DNA from: an uncultured Lachnospiraceae bacterium
GTDB lineage: Bacteria; Bacillota; Clostridia; Eubacteriales; Anaerofustaceae
DNA: 64,000 bases
Direction: 5' to 3'
NCBI GenBank assembly: GCA_944381375.1
Contig: CALWKX010000014.1
Coordinates: 167,590-231,589, forward strand
The notes beneath the pieces were generated by a model. That model did not search any database. It worked only from the letters and a program-made list of their open reading frames with translations, and was not told the origin of the DNA. A program made the translations under genes and the position numbers. Of this stretch, positions 38,459-47,199 are shown piece after piece (the stretch's first letter is position 1; every line of letters begins with the position of its first letter).

Positions 38459-39710
38459 AATGATAATTAACGGCGGCATACCTCTTAAAGGCGAGGTAAA
38501 TATAGTTGGCGCCAAAAATTCTGCTTTGGGAGTGCTGCCCGCAACGATACTTTGTGAAGAAAAATGTATTATAGAAAATGTGCCGGATATACAGGATATC
38601 AGAAATTATATAAGTATTCTTTCAAAAATCGGAGCTGAAGTTAATAGGGAAGGCCATACGCTTTATATAGATACTTCAAATATAAATCAGGGTAAAATCT
38701 CTACAATAGAAGAGGAAACCACTAAAATGAGGGCTTCGTATTATATGATAGGAGCGCTTCTTACTAAATTCAAAGATGTATGTTTGGCGCTTCCCGGCGG
38801 CTGTAATATAGGAGACAGGCCCATAGATTTACATAACAAAGGTTTCGAAGCTTTAGGAGCAAAGGTTGAGATAAAAAACGGTTTCATACATGTGCATGCA
38901 AAAGAACTTACAGGAGCGCATATATATCTTGACGTTGTGAGTGTAGGTGCGACTATTAATATAATGCTTGCTTCTGTTATGGCAAAGGGCGTTACGACAA
39001 TAGAAAATGCTGCTAAAGAACCTCATGTTGTGGATATAGCAAACTTTTTAAATATGATGGGGGCCAAAATCAAGGGAGCTGGAACCGATGTGATAAGAAT
39101 CACGGGAGTTGATAAGCTGCATGGCGCTGAGTATTCCGTAGTCCCTGATCAGATAACTGCCGGCACATATATGATAGCTGCAGCGGCAACGTGCGGAGAC
39201 GTTTTGGTAAAGAATATTATTCCGCGCCATATGGAGCCTATTGTTGCCAAGCTTGCTGAAGCAGGGTGTATTATTAATACTTATGATGACAGCATCCGTG
39301 TTGTAGGCAAAAAGCCTCTTAAAGCAATTACTATAAAAACTATGCCGTATCCGGGTTTCCCGACGGATTTGCAGCAGCCTATGGGAGTTATTATGTGTAT
39401 TGCCAATGGAGTAAGTACAATAATAGAAAATGTATTTGAAAACCGTTTCAAATATATTTATGAGCTTAAGAAAATGGGCGCGGATATTATGCTCAACGGC
39501 AATGTCGCTGTTTTTAATGGCGTTGAAAAATTACAGAATGCTAAAATACAGGCTACGGATTTGCGAGCAGGCGCTGCTATGATCATAGCGGGTTTAGTAG
39601 CGGAAGGCCGTACGGAAATAACGCAGTTAAAACATATAGACAGAGGATATGAAAAAATCGTGGAAAATTTAAGACAGCTCGGAGCAGATATTGTCAGGGT
39701 TGATGAATAG
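38451..39710 (+). CDS. murA2: UDP-N-acetylglucosamine 1-carboxyvinyltransferase (copy 2)
   Basis: The second MurA of the window, 419 residues from the ATG at 38451; a GTG at 38436 lies inside rluD. The PEP-binding cysteine is Cys118 in LPGGCNIGDRPID, so both copies should be active and fosfomycin-sensitive. It is clearly divergent from the copy at 3032. Two copies in low-GC Gram-positives (MurA/MurZ) usually share the essential function. Confidence 0.93.
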   Translation: MDKMIINGGIPLKGEVNIVGAKNSALGVLPATILCEEKCIIENVPDIQDIRNYISILSKIGAEVNREGHTLYIDTSNINQGKISTIEEETTKMRASYYMIGALLTKFKDVCLALPGGCNIGDRPIDLHNKGFEALGAKVEIKNGFIHVHAKELTGAHIYLDVVSVGATINIMLASVMAKGVTTIENAAKEPHVVDIANFLNMMGAKIKGAGTDVIRITGVDKLHGAEYSVVPDQITAGTYMIAAAATCGDVLVKNIIPRHMEPIVAKLAEAGCIINTYDDSIRVVGKKPLKAITIKTMPYPGFPTDLQQPMGVIMCIANGVSTIIENVFENRFKYIYELKKMGADIMLNGNVAVFNGVEKLQNAKIQATDLRAGAAMIIAGLVAEGRTEITQLKHIDRGYEKIVENLRQLGADIVRVDE

Positions 39711-39719
39711 GCATTAGAT

Positions 39720-40514
39720 ATGATTTTGCAAAGTTTATATAGCGGTTCCGGCGGTAATTGTATATTAATTAAGCATAAAGACACTATGGTTTTTATTGAT
39801 GCAGGTGTAACGGGCCGTAAAATTACCTCAGCGCTTTCGGATTATGGTCATGACCCGTCATTGCTTGATGCAATATTGATAACTCATGAGCATGATGATC
39901 ATATATCGGGGGCGGGAGTATACTTGAGAAAAACAGGGTCGAAAATATACGCCAATGAAAAGACTTATTGTGCGATTGAGCCTAAACTTGGGAAAATACC
40001 ATTATCAAAAATAAAAACTTTTGATAATGGAAAACCGTTTGTAATAAAAGATCTGGAAATTTATCCTTTCCACACATCCCATGACGCAGTTGATTCTGTA
40101 GGTTTCAGAATAAGTGATGGCGTCAAATCCGTAGCAATAGCGACTGATTTGGGAGTGGTTGATAATGAAGTAATAGCGCAACTTGTAAAATGCGATGCTG
40201 TGCTTATCGAAGCAAATCATGATGTTGATATGCTTCTGGGCGGCCCCTATCCTGAGCATCTTAAACGAAGGATATTGGGAGAAAAGGGCCATCTGTCTAA
40301 CAGTGACTGCGCTTTATGCTGCGAAAATCTTATAAATAACAAGGTTGAGCGCATCATGCTTGGACATATGAGTGCGCAGAACAACAAACCGCTTGTAGCT
40401 CTGAATACGGTATCAGATATGCTTGGAAAAAAAGGAATTGTAAGAAACAAAGATTATGTTCTTACTATAGCTATGAGAGACAGGCCTTCGGAAATAATAT
40501 CTTTAGAAGGCTAA
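39720..40514 (+). CDS. MBL-fold metallohydrolase, YycJ/WalJ-like
   Basis: This codes for 264 residues. The metal site is THEHDDHISGA (HxHxDH), with later DHD- and H-containing blocks (HTSHDAVDSVGF, IEANHD, LGHMS). The close match to the YycJ/WalJ pattern is inference from overall form, and the substrate is probably a nucleic acid phosphodiester. Its end overlaps the convergent patatin-like gene by 12 bases. Confidence 0.82.
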   Translation: MILQSLYSGSGGNCILIKHKDTMVFIDAGVTGRKITSALSDYGHDPSLLDAILITHEHDDHISGAGVYLRKTGSKIYANEKTYCAIEPKLGKIPLSKIKTFDNGKPFVIKDLEIYPFHTSHDAVDSVGFRISDGVKSVAIATDLGVVDNEVIAQLVKCDAVLIEANHDVDMLLGGPYPEHLKRRILGEKGHLSNSDCALCCENLINNKVERIMLGHMSAQNNKPLVALNTVSDMLGKKGIVRNKDYVLTIAMRDRPSEIISLEG

Positions 40515-41789
40515 ATACATCAACGTAACCAAGGCTATGTATACGCGCAGATCCAAACGCCCCCAAAATTGTCCTAATTTTTCGTAGTGTTGCGGAGATG
40601 AAGATATTAATATCATAAAATATTGTATGAATAAATCAGTATTGGGAAATCTGTTTTCCTGAAAAGCTGCTTCGTTTAATATGGATTTTAAAGCAGAAGA
40701 CGTTGTAAGTACGTCTTTATTTATTTTAATGCGTTTATTTGATTCATTAATTATAGTGCGTATGAGCTTGTCCGGCGTGTATTTTTCATTGCGGCTTATG
40801 CTCATGAATTTTCCGAGATTTTCGATAAGAGTCAAATAAAAATCATCGTTTTTAAGGCTTACAGCTTCCATCATCTGACTGATTCTTTTTTCGACGGACT
40901 GTTTGTTTATATCATCCAAATGAAGCATATATTTTAAAAGCTCATCAATTCTGTTATTGAATTTTTCTCCGAAGCGGTCTTTGAATGTTTTATATAATTT
41001 CCCTTCAGTATTGTCGATAATAAAATACGTGCCGCTGGAAGGTTTGAATACATTAATTGTATCAAGATATCCCATTTTTATATTATCTCTCATCTGTTGA
41101 GCGTTTTCACGCATGTTCAGCTCTATGAATTCATGGGATTTAATAGGCGTGATTTGTATTTTCAGCCCGGATGGAACTGTGAGCGCTTCGTCTGTTGTAA
41201 GTACATTCTCGCATTTCATATCGGCAAGTATATTATAAGGAGAATAAAGTGAAGAAAATTGCGGATCAGCAGCTCGGTTTGTTTGAGTTATTTGGGGAAA
41301 ACAAGAAGCAGTAAGAAGATATTGCGTCAGTTTTCCCTTTGGGATGTCTTTGATTGTGAGAACTTCCGCCTCAAGCGTGTTCAACGACACAGAAACAAAT
41401 CCTAATTGAATATTAGAATTGCGGATTTTTTTTTCGTTTATGAAATTGTTAATATTATCTCTTAACGGGTCGAGCTCTTCACTTCGGCCCTGTATGTATT
41501 TTAAAAATGATTTTTTGAAATATTTTGTATCTGATTTGGACCAATCCTGCGTATAGTATTGCGCAATATGTCTGTTAATGCCGAAAAGGTTTTTGGCATA
41601 TACATTTTTCCAGAATCGAACTGCATTTTCAAAATCACCCTGAACTATAAGCGCTGCGTTCAGCGCCCCGACAAAAGAGGCGGATATTGCAGTTATGTTT
41701 ATTTTGAGTTCTCTTAAAGCTTTCCATGCGCCTATTTCAAAAGAACTTTTTGAACCGTCTGAACTTAAAATCAAACCATAATCCGGCAT
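40503..41789 (-). CDS. Patatin-like protein lacking the catalytic residues (likely pseudoenzyme)
   Basis: This codes for 428 residues from the ATG at 41789, chosen because GGAGG lies five bases upstream; in-frame ATGs further up have no such site. The N-terminal 220 residues have the patatin fold pattern (YGLILSSDGSKSSFEIG, GALNAALIVQGD). In the oxyanion loop GGGxKG has become SDGSKS; in GTSxGALNA the nucleophile is Phe39 in ASFVGALNA; no DGG motif is found near residues 205-215. The C-terminal 190 residues are helical and unknown. It is expected not to hydrolyse lipids. Confidence 0.8.
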   Translation of the reverse strand: MPDYGLILSSDGSKSSFEIGAWKALRELKINITAISASFVGALNAALIVQGDFENAVRFWKNVYAKNLFGINRHIAQYYTQDWSKSDTKYFKKSFLKYIQGRSEELDPLRDNINNFINEKKIRNSNIQLGFVSVSLNTLEAEVLTIKDIPKGKLTQYLLTASCFPQITQTNRAADPQFSSLYSPYNILADMKCENVLTTDEALTVPSGLKIQITPIKSHEFIELNMRENAQQMRDNIKMGYLDTINVFKPSSGTYFIIDNTEGKLYKTFKDRFGEKFNNRIDELLKYMLHLDDINKQSVEKRISQMMEAVSLKNDDFYLTLIENLGKFMSISRNEKYTPDKLIRTIINESNKRIKINKDVLTTSSALKSILNEAAFQENRFPNTDLFIQYFMILISSSPQHYEKLGQFWGRLDLRVYIALVTLMYLAF

Positions 41790-41926
41790 TTTCTCCTCCA
41801 TTATCATTAGTTCGTACTTCCAATCAAATATTATATCAGAAAAATTTTGCATTAGAAATAACGATTTACATTTTATATTAAATTATGAAGCATTATCTGT
41901 TATAATGTGCCAGTGGTGGTAAAAAA

Positions 41927-42409
41927 GTGAAAAAAAGATCAAAGCACATTGTAAAAGCGGCGATAATTGCCGCTATATACATATGTATGGGTCTTGTGTT
42001 TGGCTCATGGGGTTTTCATGCCATACAGCTCAGACCTGCAGAAGCGCTTAACGTGCTTATAAATTATACGTCATGTGCACCATGGGGATTGTTTGTAGGG
42101 TGCGTAGTCGCAAATTTCACCAGTCCGTACGGATTACTGGATATTATTTGCGGAAGCGTTGCAACATTAACAAGCGCGCTTATAGGCCAATGTATAAAAA
42201 ATAAATATTTAGCTCTTTTGCCTTCGGTTTTAATTAATGCTGTTGTAGTATCCGCTGTTATTTGTTACAGTTCTAATATTTGGGATATTTATTTATTGAC
42301 AATGCTTGAAATCGGTTTGTCTCAGGCAGTGAGCGTATATTTAATAGGGATTCCACTAATGTTTATGATAAATCACAGCAAGGGACTGAAAAGACTATTG
42401 GAGGATTAA
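41927..42409 (+). CDS. queT: QueT-family queuosine precursor ECF transporter S component
   Basis: This codes for 160 residues with about five membrane segments. LRPAEALNVLI, GLFVGCVVANF and GLLDIICGSVATL are typical of the QueT family, which imports a queuosine precursor with a shared ECF module encoded elsewhere. The start is GTG with a GTGGTGG site, and TATAAT at 41901-41906 may be its -10. I find no preQ1 aptamer in the short leader. Confidence 0.85.
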   Translation: MKKRSKHIVKAAIIAAIYICMGLVFGSWGFHAIQLRPAEALNVLINYTSCAPWGLFVGCVVANFTSPYGLLDIICGSVATLTSALIGQCIKNKYLALLPSVLINAVVVSAVICYSSNIWDIYLLTMLEIGLSQAVSVYLIGIPLMFMINHSKGLKRLLED

Positions 42410-42488
42410 AAAACTACATGGCAATATAATAAGATTTACGGCAGTGAAATAATCAGAACATGTTAAAATAAAAAAATAAAAATTTTTG

Positions 42489-42517
42489 TTGATATTTAAT
42501 CACTGTTATTGTATAAT
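42489..42517 (+). promoter_or_regulatory. Sigma-A promoter of tRNA-Leu
   Basis: TTGATA at 42489-42494, a 17-bp spacer and consensus TATAAT at 42512-42517, 13 bases before the tRNA. Confidence 0.8.
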
Positions 42518-42530
42518 GACAACCGAACTT

Positions 42531-42615
42531 GCGAGAGTGCTGGAATTGGCAGACAGGCACGTTTGAGGGGCGTGTGCCGAAAGGCGTACGGGTTCAAGTC
42601 CCGTTTCTCGCACCA
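42531..42615 (+). tRNA. tRNA-Leu (anticodon GAG), CCA encoded
   Basis: Acceptor GCGAGAG pairs with TTCTCGC, then discriminator A and an encoded CCA. The anticodon stem CACGT/GCGTG encloses TTGAGGG, so the anticodon is GAG (reads CUC and CUU). A long variable arm around GCCGAAAGGC marks a class II tRNA, as for leucine. The T arm is CGGG-TTCAAGT-CCCG. Confidence 0.97.
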
Positions 42616-42623
42616 TAAGAAAT

Positions 42624-42656
42624 AAACCGCTAACAGGCGGTTTTCTTATTTTTTTG
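42624..42656 (+). terminator. Intrinsic terminator after tRNA-Leu
   Basis: AAACCGC pairs with GCGGTTT around TAACAG, followed by TCTTATTTTTTT. Confidence 0.8.
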
Positions 42657-42686
42657 ATATGGAGGAAATATCTGTTATTTAAAACT

Positions 42687-42824
42687 TTATTTCCATCGTC
42701 CTTTATCATATATGCTTGTTTGTTCAGAGCTGTAGGCGCGTAAAGCAGGGGATAGGTTTTCGTACCATATGCCTTTGTGAAACTGCTGCATAAGCTTTTG
42801 AGCACAATCAGAGAGTGTAAAATC
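42687..42824 (-). pseudogene. Possible coding remnant between tRNA-Leu and cca
   Basis: An uninterrupted 45-codon minus-strand frame with protein-like composition (for example FHKGIWYENLSPALRAYSS) runs from an upstream stop to TAA at 42687. It has no start codon at its beginning, only an internal ATG without ribosome site. It could be a decayed gene end or chance. Nothing else is seen in the 290 bases between tRNA-Leu and cca besides two terminators. Confidence 0.25.
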
Positions 42825-42839
42825 ATATTATGTTAATCA

Positions 42840-42870
42840 AAAAAAATTTCCGCAGCCGTCAGCTGCGGGA
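42840..42870 (-). terminator. Intrinsic terminator of the cca gene
   Basis: On the minus strand CCGCAGC pairs with GCTGCGG around TGACG, followed by AAATTTTTTTT. Confidence 0.85.
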
Positions 42871-42912
42871 AGTATGAATTATATAAATTACCTTGAACAT
42901 TGTGATATATAT

Positions 42913-44265
42913 TTAGATTTTATCGTTTCGTTGCTCTTTCTGTATTTTTTTTGCCTGCTCAAACAATATCTTTCGGTCGTTATGGATTTTGTTTTCTGCG
43001 ATCATAATATATAAAGCGTCTAAAGTTTGTTTTATATTTTCATTTCTGAAACCCAATAGTTTTAAGTCATTTCCGCTGATAGCCATTTGATCTTTTTTGA
43101 GATAATCTCCGTTTTTTATTATTTTTTGCATATATTCCTCAAATTTATCAAGCTCATGAAGCATTTCTTTTACTTTTGACGGATTTTTGGCCATATTATC
43201 AGCGCGTCTTATTGTCAGTAGGTCTTTTAAAAATTTTTCGCCGTAAATACATAAAAGCTTTCGTGCATTTTCGTATGTAGCTGTTTCTCTTCTGTCATGA
43301 TTATATATAAGTTTATATATATATCGGATAGTATGTTTATTATATTGCAGGTTAGATAATATTTTTTGAGCTAAATCAGCGCCTTTTTCACTGTGACCTT
43401 TAAAATGTCCTATACCGTTTTTATCCAAGGTAAAACAATGCGGTTTTCCAAGATCATGCAGCAGCATACATAATTTTAAGTCAATATTGTTCGGAGTATA
43501 TTCTATACTTTTTACAGTGTGTGACCATATATCCAAATTATGAAAAGGCGTATGCTGCATAAAGCCTATAGTCGGTTTTATTTCTTCAATTATATTACTG
43601 ATGATAAATGTGTATTGCAGAGCCGGTAATGAAAAATGGTCTCCCAGCAGGGATAAATTCAGTTCGTGTTTTATATTATGGGTCGGTATATTTAGCTTTT
43701 TGTCAGTCATATTTTTAGCTGCATTAAGCGTGTTTTCTTCTATGTAAAAACCAAGTTGCGCACTAAAGCGGAATGCGCGCATGATTCTAAGATGGTCTTC
43801 ATAAAATGTGTCATATGGATTCCCAACAGTGCGTAAAACGCCTTTTTTTAAATCATCCAGCCCTTTGTGTTTATCAATGATGCCTTCATTAAGGCTATAG
43901 GCTATTGCGTTAATTGTAAAATCTCTTCTTTTTAGGTCTATCGCCAAATTATCAGTAAATTCTATTATGTCGGGTCTTCTGTTATCGGCATATAAGTTTT
44001 CTTTTCTCATGGTAGTAATTTCGTATTTACCTGATTCAGTAGAAAAGCTTATAGTTCCGTACTTTGCAGCGTATGCATTAAGAGCGTATGAAGAAAATAC
44101 AACGCATACTTGATCAGGCGTTGCATTTGTGACAATATCCCAGTCCGATACTGTACGATTTAAAATAATATCTCTTATGCAGCCGCCTACAAGATAGGCT
44201 TGATATCCTGATGCATTGAGTAAAGATAATATTTTGATAACTTCATTTGGCAGGTTTATTTTCAT
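42913..44265 (-). CDS. cca: CCA tRNA nucleotidyltransferase / poly(A) polymerase family with HD domain
   Basis: This codes for 450 residues. The head has LVGGCIRDIILNR and DWDIVTNATP (catalytic carboxylates), and RRDFTINAIAY. A C-terminal HD phosphohydrolase domain (about 240-350) includes LLHDLGKPHCF and HSEKGADLAQ. Most tRNA genes that lack an encoded CCA need this enzyme; the tRNA here encodes it, where the enzyme would mainly repair. A strong terminator follows. Confidence 0.92.
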   Translation of the reverse strand: MKINLPNEVIKILSLLNASGYQAYLVGGCIRDIILNRTVSDWDIVTNATPDQVCVVFSSYALNAYAAKYGTISFSTESGKYEITTMRKENLYADNRRPDIIEFTDNLAIDLKRRDFTINAIAYSLNEGIIDKHKGLDDLKKGVLRTVGNPYDTFYEDHLRIMRAFRFSAQLGFYIEENTLNAAKNMTDKKLNIPTHNIKHELNLSLLGDHFSLPALQYTFIISNIIEEIKPTIGFMQHTPFHNLDIWSHTVKSIEYTPNNIDLKLCMLLHDLGKPHCFTLDKNGIGHFKGHSEKGADLAQKILSNLQYNKHTIRYIYKLIYNHDRRETATYENARKLLCIYGEKFLKDLLTIRRADNMAKNPSKVKEMLHELDKFEEYMQKIIKNGDYLKKDQMAISGNDLKLLGFRNENIKQTLDALYIMIAENKIHNDRKILFEQAKKIQKEQRNDKI

Positions 44266-44295
44266 AATATATTATTTTCGATTTTATGTATTATT

Positions 44296-44811
44296 TTATA
44301 TTCCGAATTCCTTTGGATAAGCGACAATACCTTCGATATTATTGCTTTTATCTTCATTAAGCTTTAAAGCCATAAAATACTTATCATCTACTTTAAACGG
44401 AGCTTTTATATTATATACGGATGCGGAAACGTAACCAAATCTTGAATAATATTGCGGATCTCCCAGAACGATTGAGTAATGGTACCCAAGCTGTTTTGCA
44501 ATTTTGTGACCTTGTGCTACAAGTGCGCTGCCTATTCCCTGAAACTGATATTCGGGCAGAACTGCCAATGGTGCCAAAGCTGCTTCTTCATAGCCGTTTA
44601 TGTGTATTTTGCTGAACATAACGCAGCCTACGATCTGGTTATTTAATTCAGCAACTAAAGAAAGTTGAGGAATAAGGCTTGATCCGTTTCTTAATTCAGC
44701 AGCCAGAATATGCTCATTGCCGTCGCTGTGTTCAGCGCTCTCAAAAGCTTGTTTTATAAGCTGGTAAATTTTTTCAGCATCTTCAATATTATCGTTTCTT
44801 ATTTTTATCAC
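44296..44811 (-). CDS. GNAT-family N-acetyltransferase
   Basis: This codes for 171 residues. The acetyl-CoA-binding motif A is VLPEYQFQGIGSALVAQG (R/Q-x-x-G-x-A type). AEHSDGNEHILAAELR near the N-terminus and the YYSRFGYVSAS block suggest the YhbS-like subgroup. Substrate unknown. It lies 30 bases upstream of cca on the same strand, probably one transcript. Confidence 0.88.
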   Translation of the reverse strand: MIKIRNDNIEDAEKIYQLIKQAFESAEHSDGNEHILAAELRNGSSLIPQLSLVAELNNQIVGCVMFSKIHINGYEEAALAPLAVLPEYQFQGIGSALVAQGHKIAKQLGYHYSIVLGDPQYYSRFGYVSASVYNIKAPFKVDDKYFMALKLNEDKSNNIEGIVAYPKEFGI

Positions 44812-44914
44812 GGACTATTCTCAGATATGATATTGATATGATTATATCATTATCAAAGCTCGAATGAATCATTAAAACTTATAATTTATGCGTAAAATAA
44901 GGCATTTTAAAATA

Positions 44915-44943
44915 TTGACATTGTATTTTATAAGTAGTATACT
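44915..44943 (+). promoter_or_regulatory. Sigma-A promoter of thrS
   Basis: Consensus TTGACA at 44915-44920, a 17-bp spacer and TATACT at 44938-44943; start near 44950. Confidence 0.85.
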
Positions 44944-44949
44944 TTGAAA

Positions 44950-45165
44950 ACAACGATGATAAAGACATAAAAGCAATATTGCCGATCTAAGAGAGAAATA
45001 ATATGGTGCGATATTTCGTTCGGTTTGCTTTTATACCGCTTTGGAGTTTTGCGTTGAAATAACAGTAGGCGTTAACGTTTGCCGCGTTAAAGGCATATGT
45101 AAGAGGGCTCTTGCCAAATCGGGTGGAACCGCGGAATTTTTCGTCCCGATATGGAAGAGTTTTTT
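44950..45165 (+). promoter_or_regulatory. T-box leader of thrS
   Basis: The T-box sequence GGGTGGAACCGCGG is at 45121-45134, and a stem I AGAGAGAA element is near 44990-45000. ATCGGG before the T-box and CCCGAT after it can form the terminator arm, followed by a T-run at 45160-45165. The probable specifier is ACA (45062-45064), a threonine codon, just before TAGGC at the base of stem I. Uncharged tRNA-Thr should favour read-through into thrS. Confidence 0.9.
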
Positions 45166-45183
45166 ATTTATAAGGAGGCATTA

Positions 45184-47091
45184 ATGATTAACATAACTTT
45201 CCTTGATAACACAATAAGAAAATACGATAAAGGCATAAGCGCTTATGATATTGCTTTGTCAATCAGCAGTTCTTTGGCTAAGAAGTCATATGCTGTATGC
45301 ATAAATGATATTGTTATGGACTTGCGCACGGTTGTTGACTATGATTGTAAAATAAAATTTCTTACTTTCGATGATATAGAAGGCAAAAAAGCTTTTTGGC
45401 ATACAACTTCTCATGTGCTTGCACAGGCGGTAAAGAGGATTTATCCTGATGCGAAGCTTGCCATAGGTCCTGCTATAGATAACGGTTTTTATTATGATTT
45501 TGATGTTGATGAGACTTTTACTCCGGAAAGTCTTGATAAAATCGAAAAAGAAATGAAAAAAATAATAAAATCCGGGTACGAAATAAAAAAATACATCAAA
45601 CCCAAAGATGAAGCTTTGAAGGATGAGAAAAACGCTTGCGAACCATACAAAATTGAGCTAATAGAAGCTTTGAATGATGATGAGGAAATAAGTTTCTATG
45701 AGCAAGGTGAGTTTTGGGATTTATGCGCCGGACCTCATGTTATGGATATGTCCTGTATTAAGGCATTAAAGCTGACATCAATCGCTGGAGCTTATTGGAG
45801 AGGCGATGAGCATAACAAGATGCTGCAACGAATATACGGTATTTCTTTCCCGAAAGAAGAAATGCTTAATGAATATCTTTTTATGCTGGAGGAAGCGAAA
45901 AAGCGTGATCATAGAAAATTAGGCAAGGATCTTGATTTGTATTCCGTAATGGAAGAGGGACCGGGCTTCCCATTTTTCCATCCTAAGGGAATGATTATAA
46001 GGAATGAATTGGAAAATTTCTGGAGACAGGAACATCAAAAACGCGGTTATCAGGAAGTGAAAACGCCAATGATTCTTGACGCTGAATTGTGGAAGCGCTC
46101 CGGACATTGGGATAATTATAAGGAAAATATGTATTTTACAAATATAGACGATAGGCTGTTCGCTGTTAAACCGATGAACTGTCCGGGCGGAATGCTTTTG
46201 TATAACCGTAAGATTCATTCATACAAGGAGCTTCCAATAAGACTTGGAGAACTCGGTTTTGTTCATAGACACGAAAAGAGCGGTGCGCTGCACGGTCTAA
46301 TGAGGGTAAGAAGTTTTACTCAGGATGATGCGCATATTTTTATGACAGAGCAGCAAATTAAAGATGAGATAATATCTGTAATAGATTTTATAGATTACGC
46401 CTATGCTGTATTCGGATTTAAATATAAAGTGGAATTATCCACAAAACCCGACAAAGCTATAGGAAGCGATGAAGTTTGGGACATTGCCACAGAAGCATTA
46501 AAAACAGCGCTTGAAGCAAAAGGGAAGGAATATAAAATAAATGAGGGAGATGGAGCTTTTTACGGTCCCAAAATAGACTTTCATTTAGAGGATTGTCTTA
46601 AACGCACTTGGCAATGCGGCACAATACAACTTGATTTCCAGATGCCGGAACGTTTCGATCTTAATTATATAGGAGCCGACGGCCTGAAACATCGTCCTAT
46701 AGTTATTCATCGAGTTATATTCGGAAGCATAGAAAGATTTATAGCAATCCTGACAGAGCATTTTGCCGGAGCTTTTCCGTTATGGCTTGCTCCCGTACAG
46801 GCAAAAATCCTTACAGTTAATGAAGAATATAATGATTATGCGCTGAAAGTAAAGCAAGAATTAATAAATGCGGGCTTAAGGTGTGAAGAAGATTTGAGAA
46901 ATGAAAAGTTAGGTTATAAAATACGTGAAGCGCAAATGGAGAAAATTCCTTATATGCTTGTAATAGGAGGCAAAGAAGCGGGAGATAACAGCGTTACGGT
47001 CAGAAGCCGCACACAATCGGATTTAGGTACTTTGAAAATAAAGGAATTTATTGATATTGCTGCTGAAAAAATAAAAACGAAAGCTTTGTAA
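45184..47091 (+). CDS. thrS: Threonyl-tRNA synthetase
   Basis: This codes for 635 residues from the ATG at 45184, preceded by AAGGAGG; an in-frame ATG at 45151 sits inside the terminator region. The TGS domain is at the N-terminus, the editing domain has HTTSHVLAQAVKRIYP and the zinc-related HDxxC-type pattern, then class II motifs 1-3 and the anticodon-binding domain (about 540-635). Regulated by the T-box upstream. Confidence 0.97.
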   Translation: MINITFLDNTIRKYDKGISAYDIALSISSSLAKKSYAVCINDIVMDLRTVVDYDCKIKFLTFDDIEGKKAFWHTTSHVLAQAVKRIYPDAKLAIGPAIDNGFYYDFDVDETFTPESLDKIEKEMKKIIKSGYEIKKYIKPKDEALKDEKNACEPYKIELIEALNDDEEISFYEQGEFWDLCAGPHVMDMSCIKALKLTSIAGAYWRGDEHNKMLQRIYGISFPKEEMLNEYLFMLEEAKKRDHRKLGKDLDLYSVMEEGPGFPFFHPKGMIIRNELENFWRQEHQKRGYQEVKTPMILDAELWKRSGHWDNYKENMYFTNIDDRLFAVKPMNCPGGMLLYNRKIHSYKELPIRLGELGFVHRHEKSGALHGLMRVRSFTQDDAHIFMTEQQIKDEIISVIDFIDYAYAVFGFKYKVELSTKPDKAIGSDEVWDIATEALKTALEAKGKEYKINEGDGAFYGPKIDFHLEDCLKRTWQCGTIQLDFQMPERFDLNYIGADGLKHRPIVIHRVIFGSIERFIAILTEHFAGAFPLWLAPVQAKILTVNEEYNDYALKVKQELINAGLRCEEDLRNEKLGYKIREAQMEKIPYMLVIGGKEAGDNSVTVRSRTQSDLGTLKIKEFIDIAAEKIKTKAL

Positions 47092-47141
47092 AGCGACTTT
47101 TATAGTATCGGGCGGTAAAGCGCAGTTGCAAAATATATACT

Positions 47142-47174
47142 TTAGCCGTATCTTAGCCGCTTTTGCTGTATAAT
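47142..47174 (+). promoter_or_regulatory. Direct-repeat operator and -10 of the K+ transport operon
   Basis: TTAGCCG occurs twice, at 47142-47148 and 47153-47159, with a four-base gap, giving an 11-bp period. TATAAT lies at 47169-47174, nine bases after the second repeat, and there is no good -35. This 7-4-7 layout replacing the -35 is the geometry of PhoB/OmpR-family activator sites. The regulator encoded next (48242) belongs to that family. Confidence 0.6.
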
Positions 47175-47199
47175 CGCACGTGCAAAGTAAAAGAGGTTT

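Noticed and set aside
41853..41926. preQ1 riboswitch ahead of queT
   Set aside because: The leader is too short, and no preQ1-I or II core is visible.
42506..42826. Minus-strand frame of 106 codons covering the tRNA-Leu gene
   Set aside because: Its C-terminal half (RLSAHAPQTCLSANSSTL) is the antisense of the tRNA, a well-known false protein.
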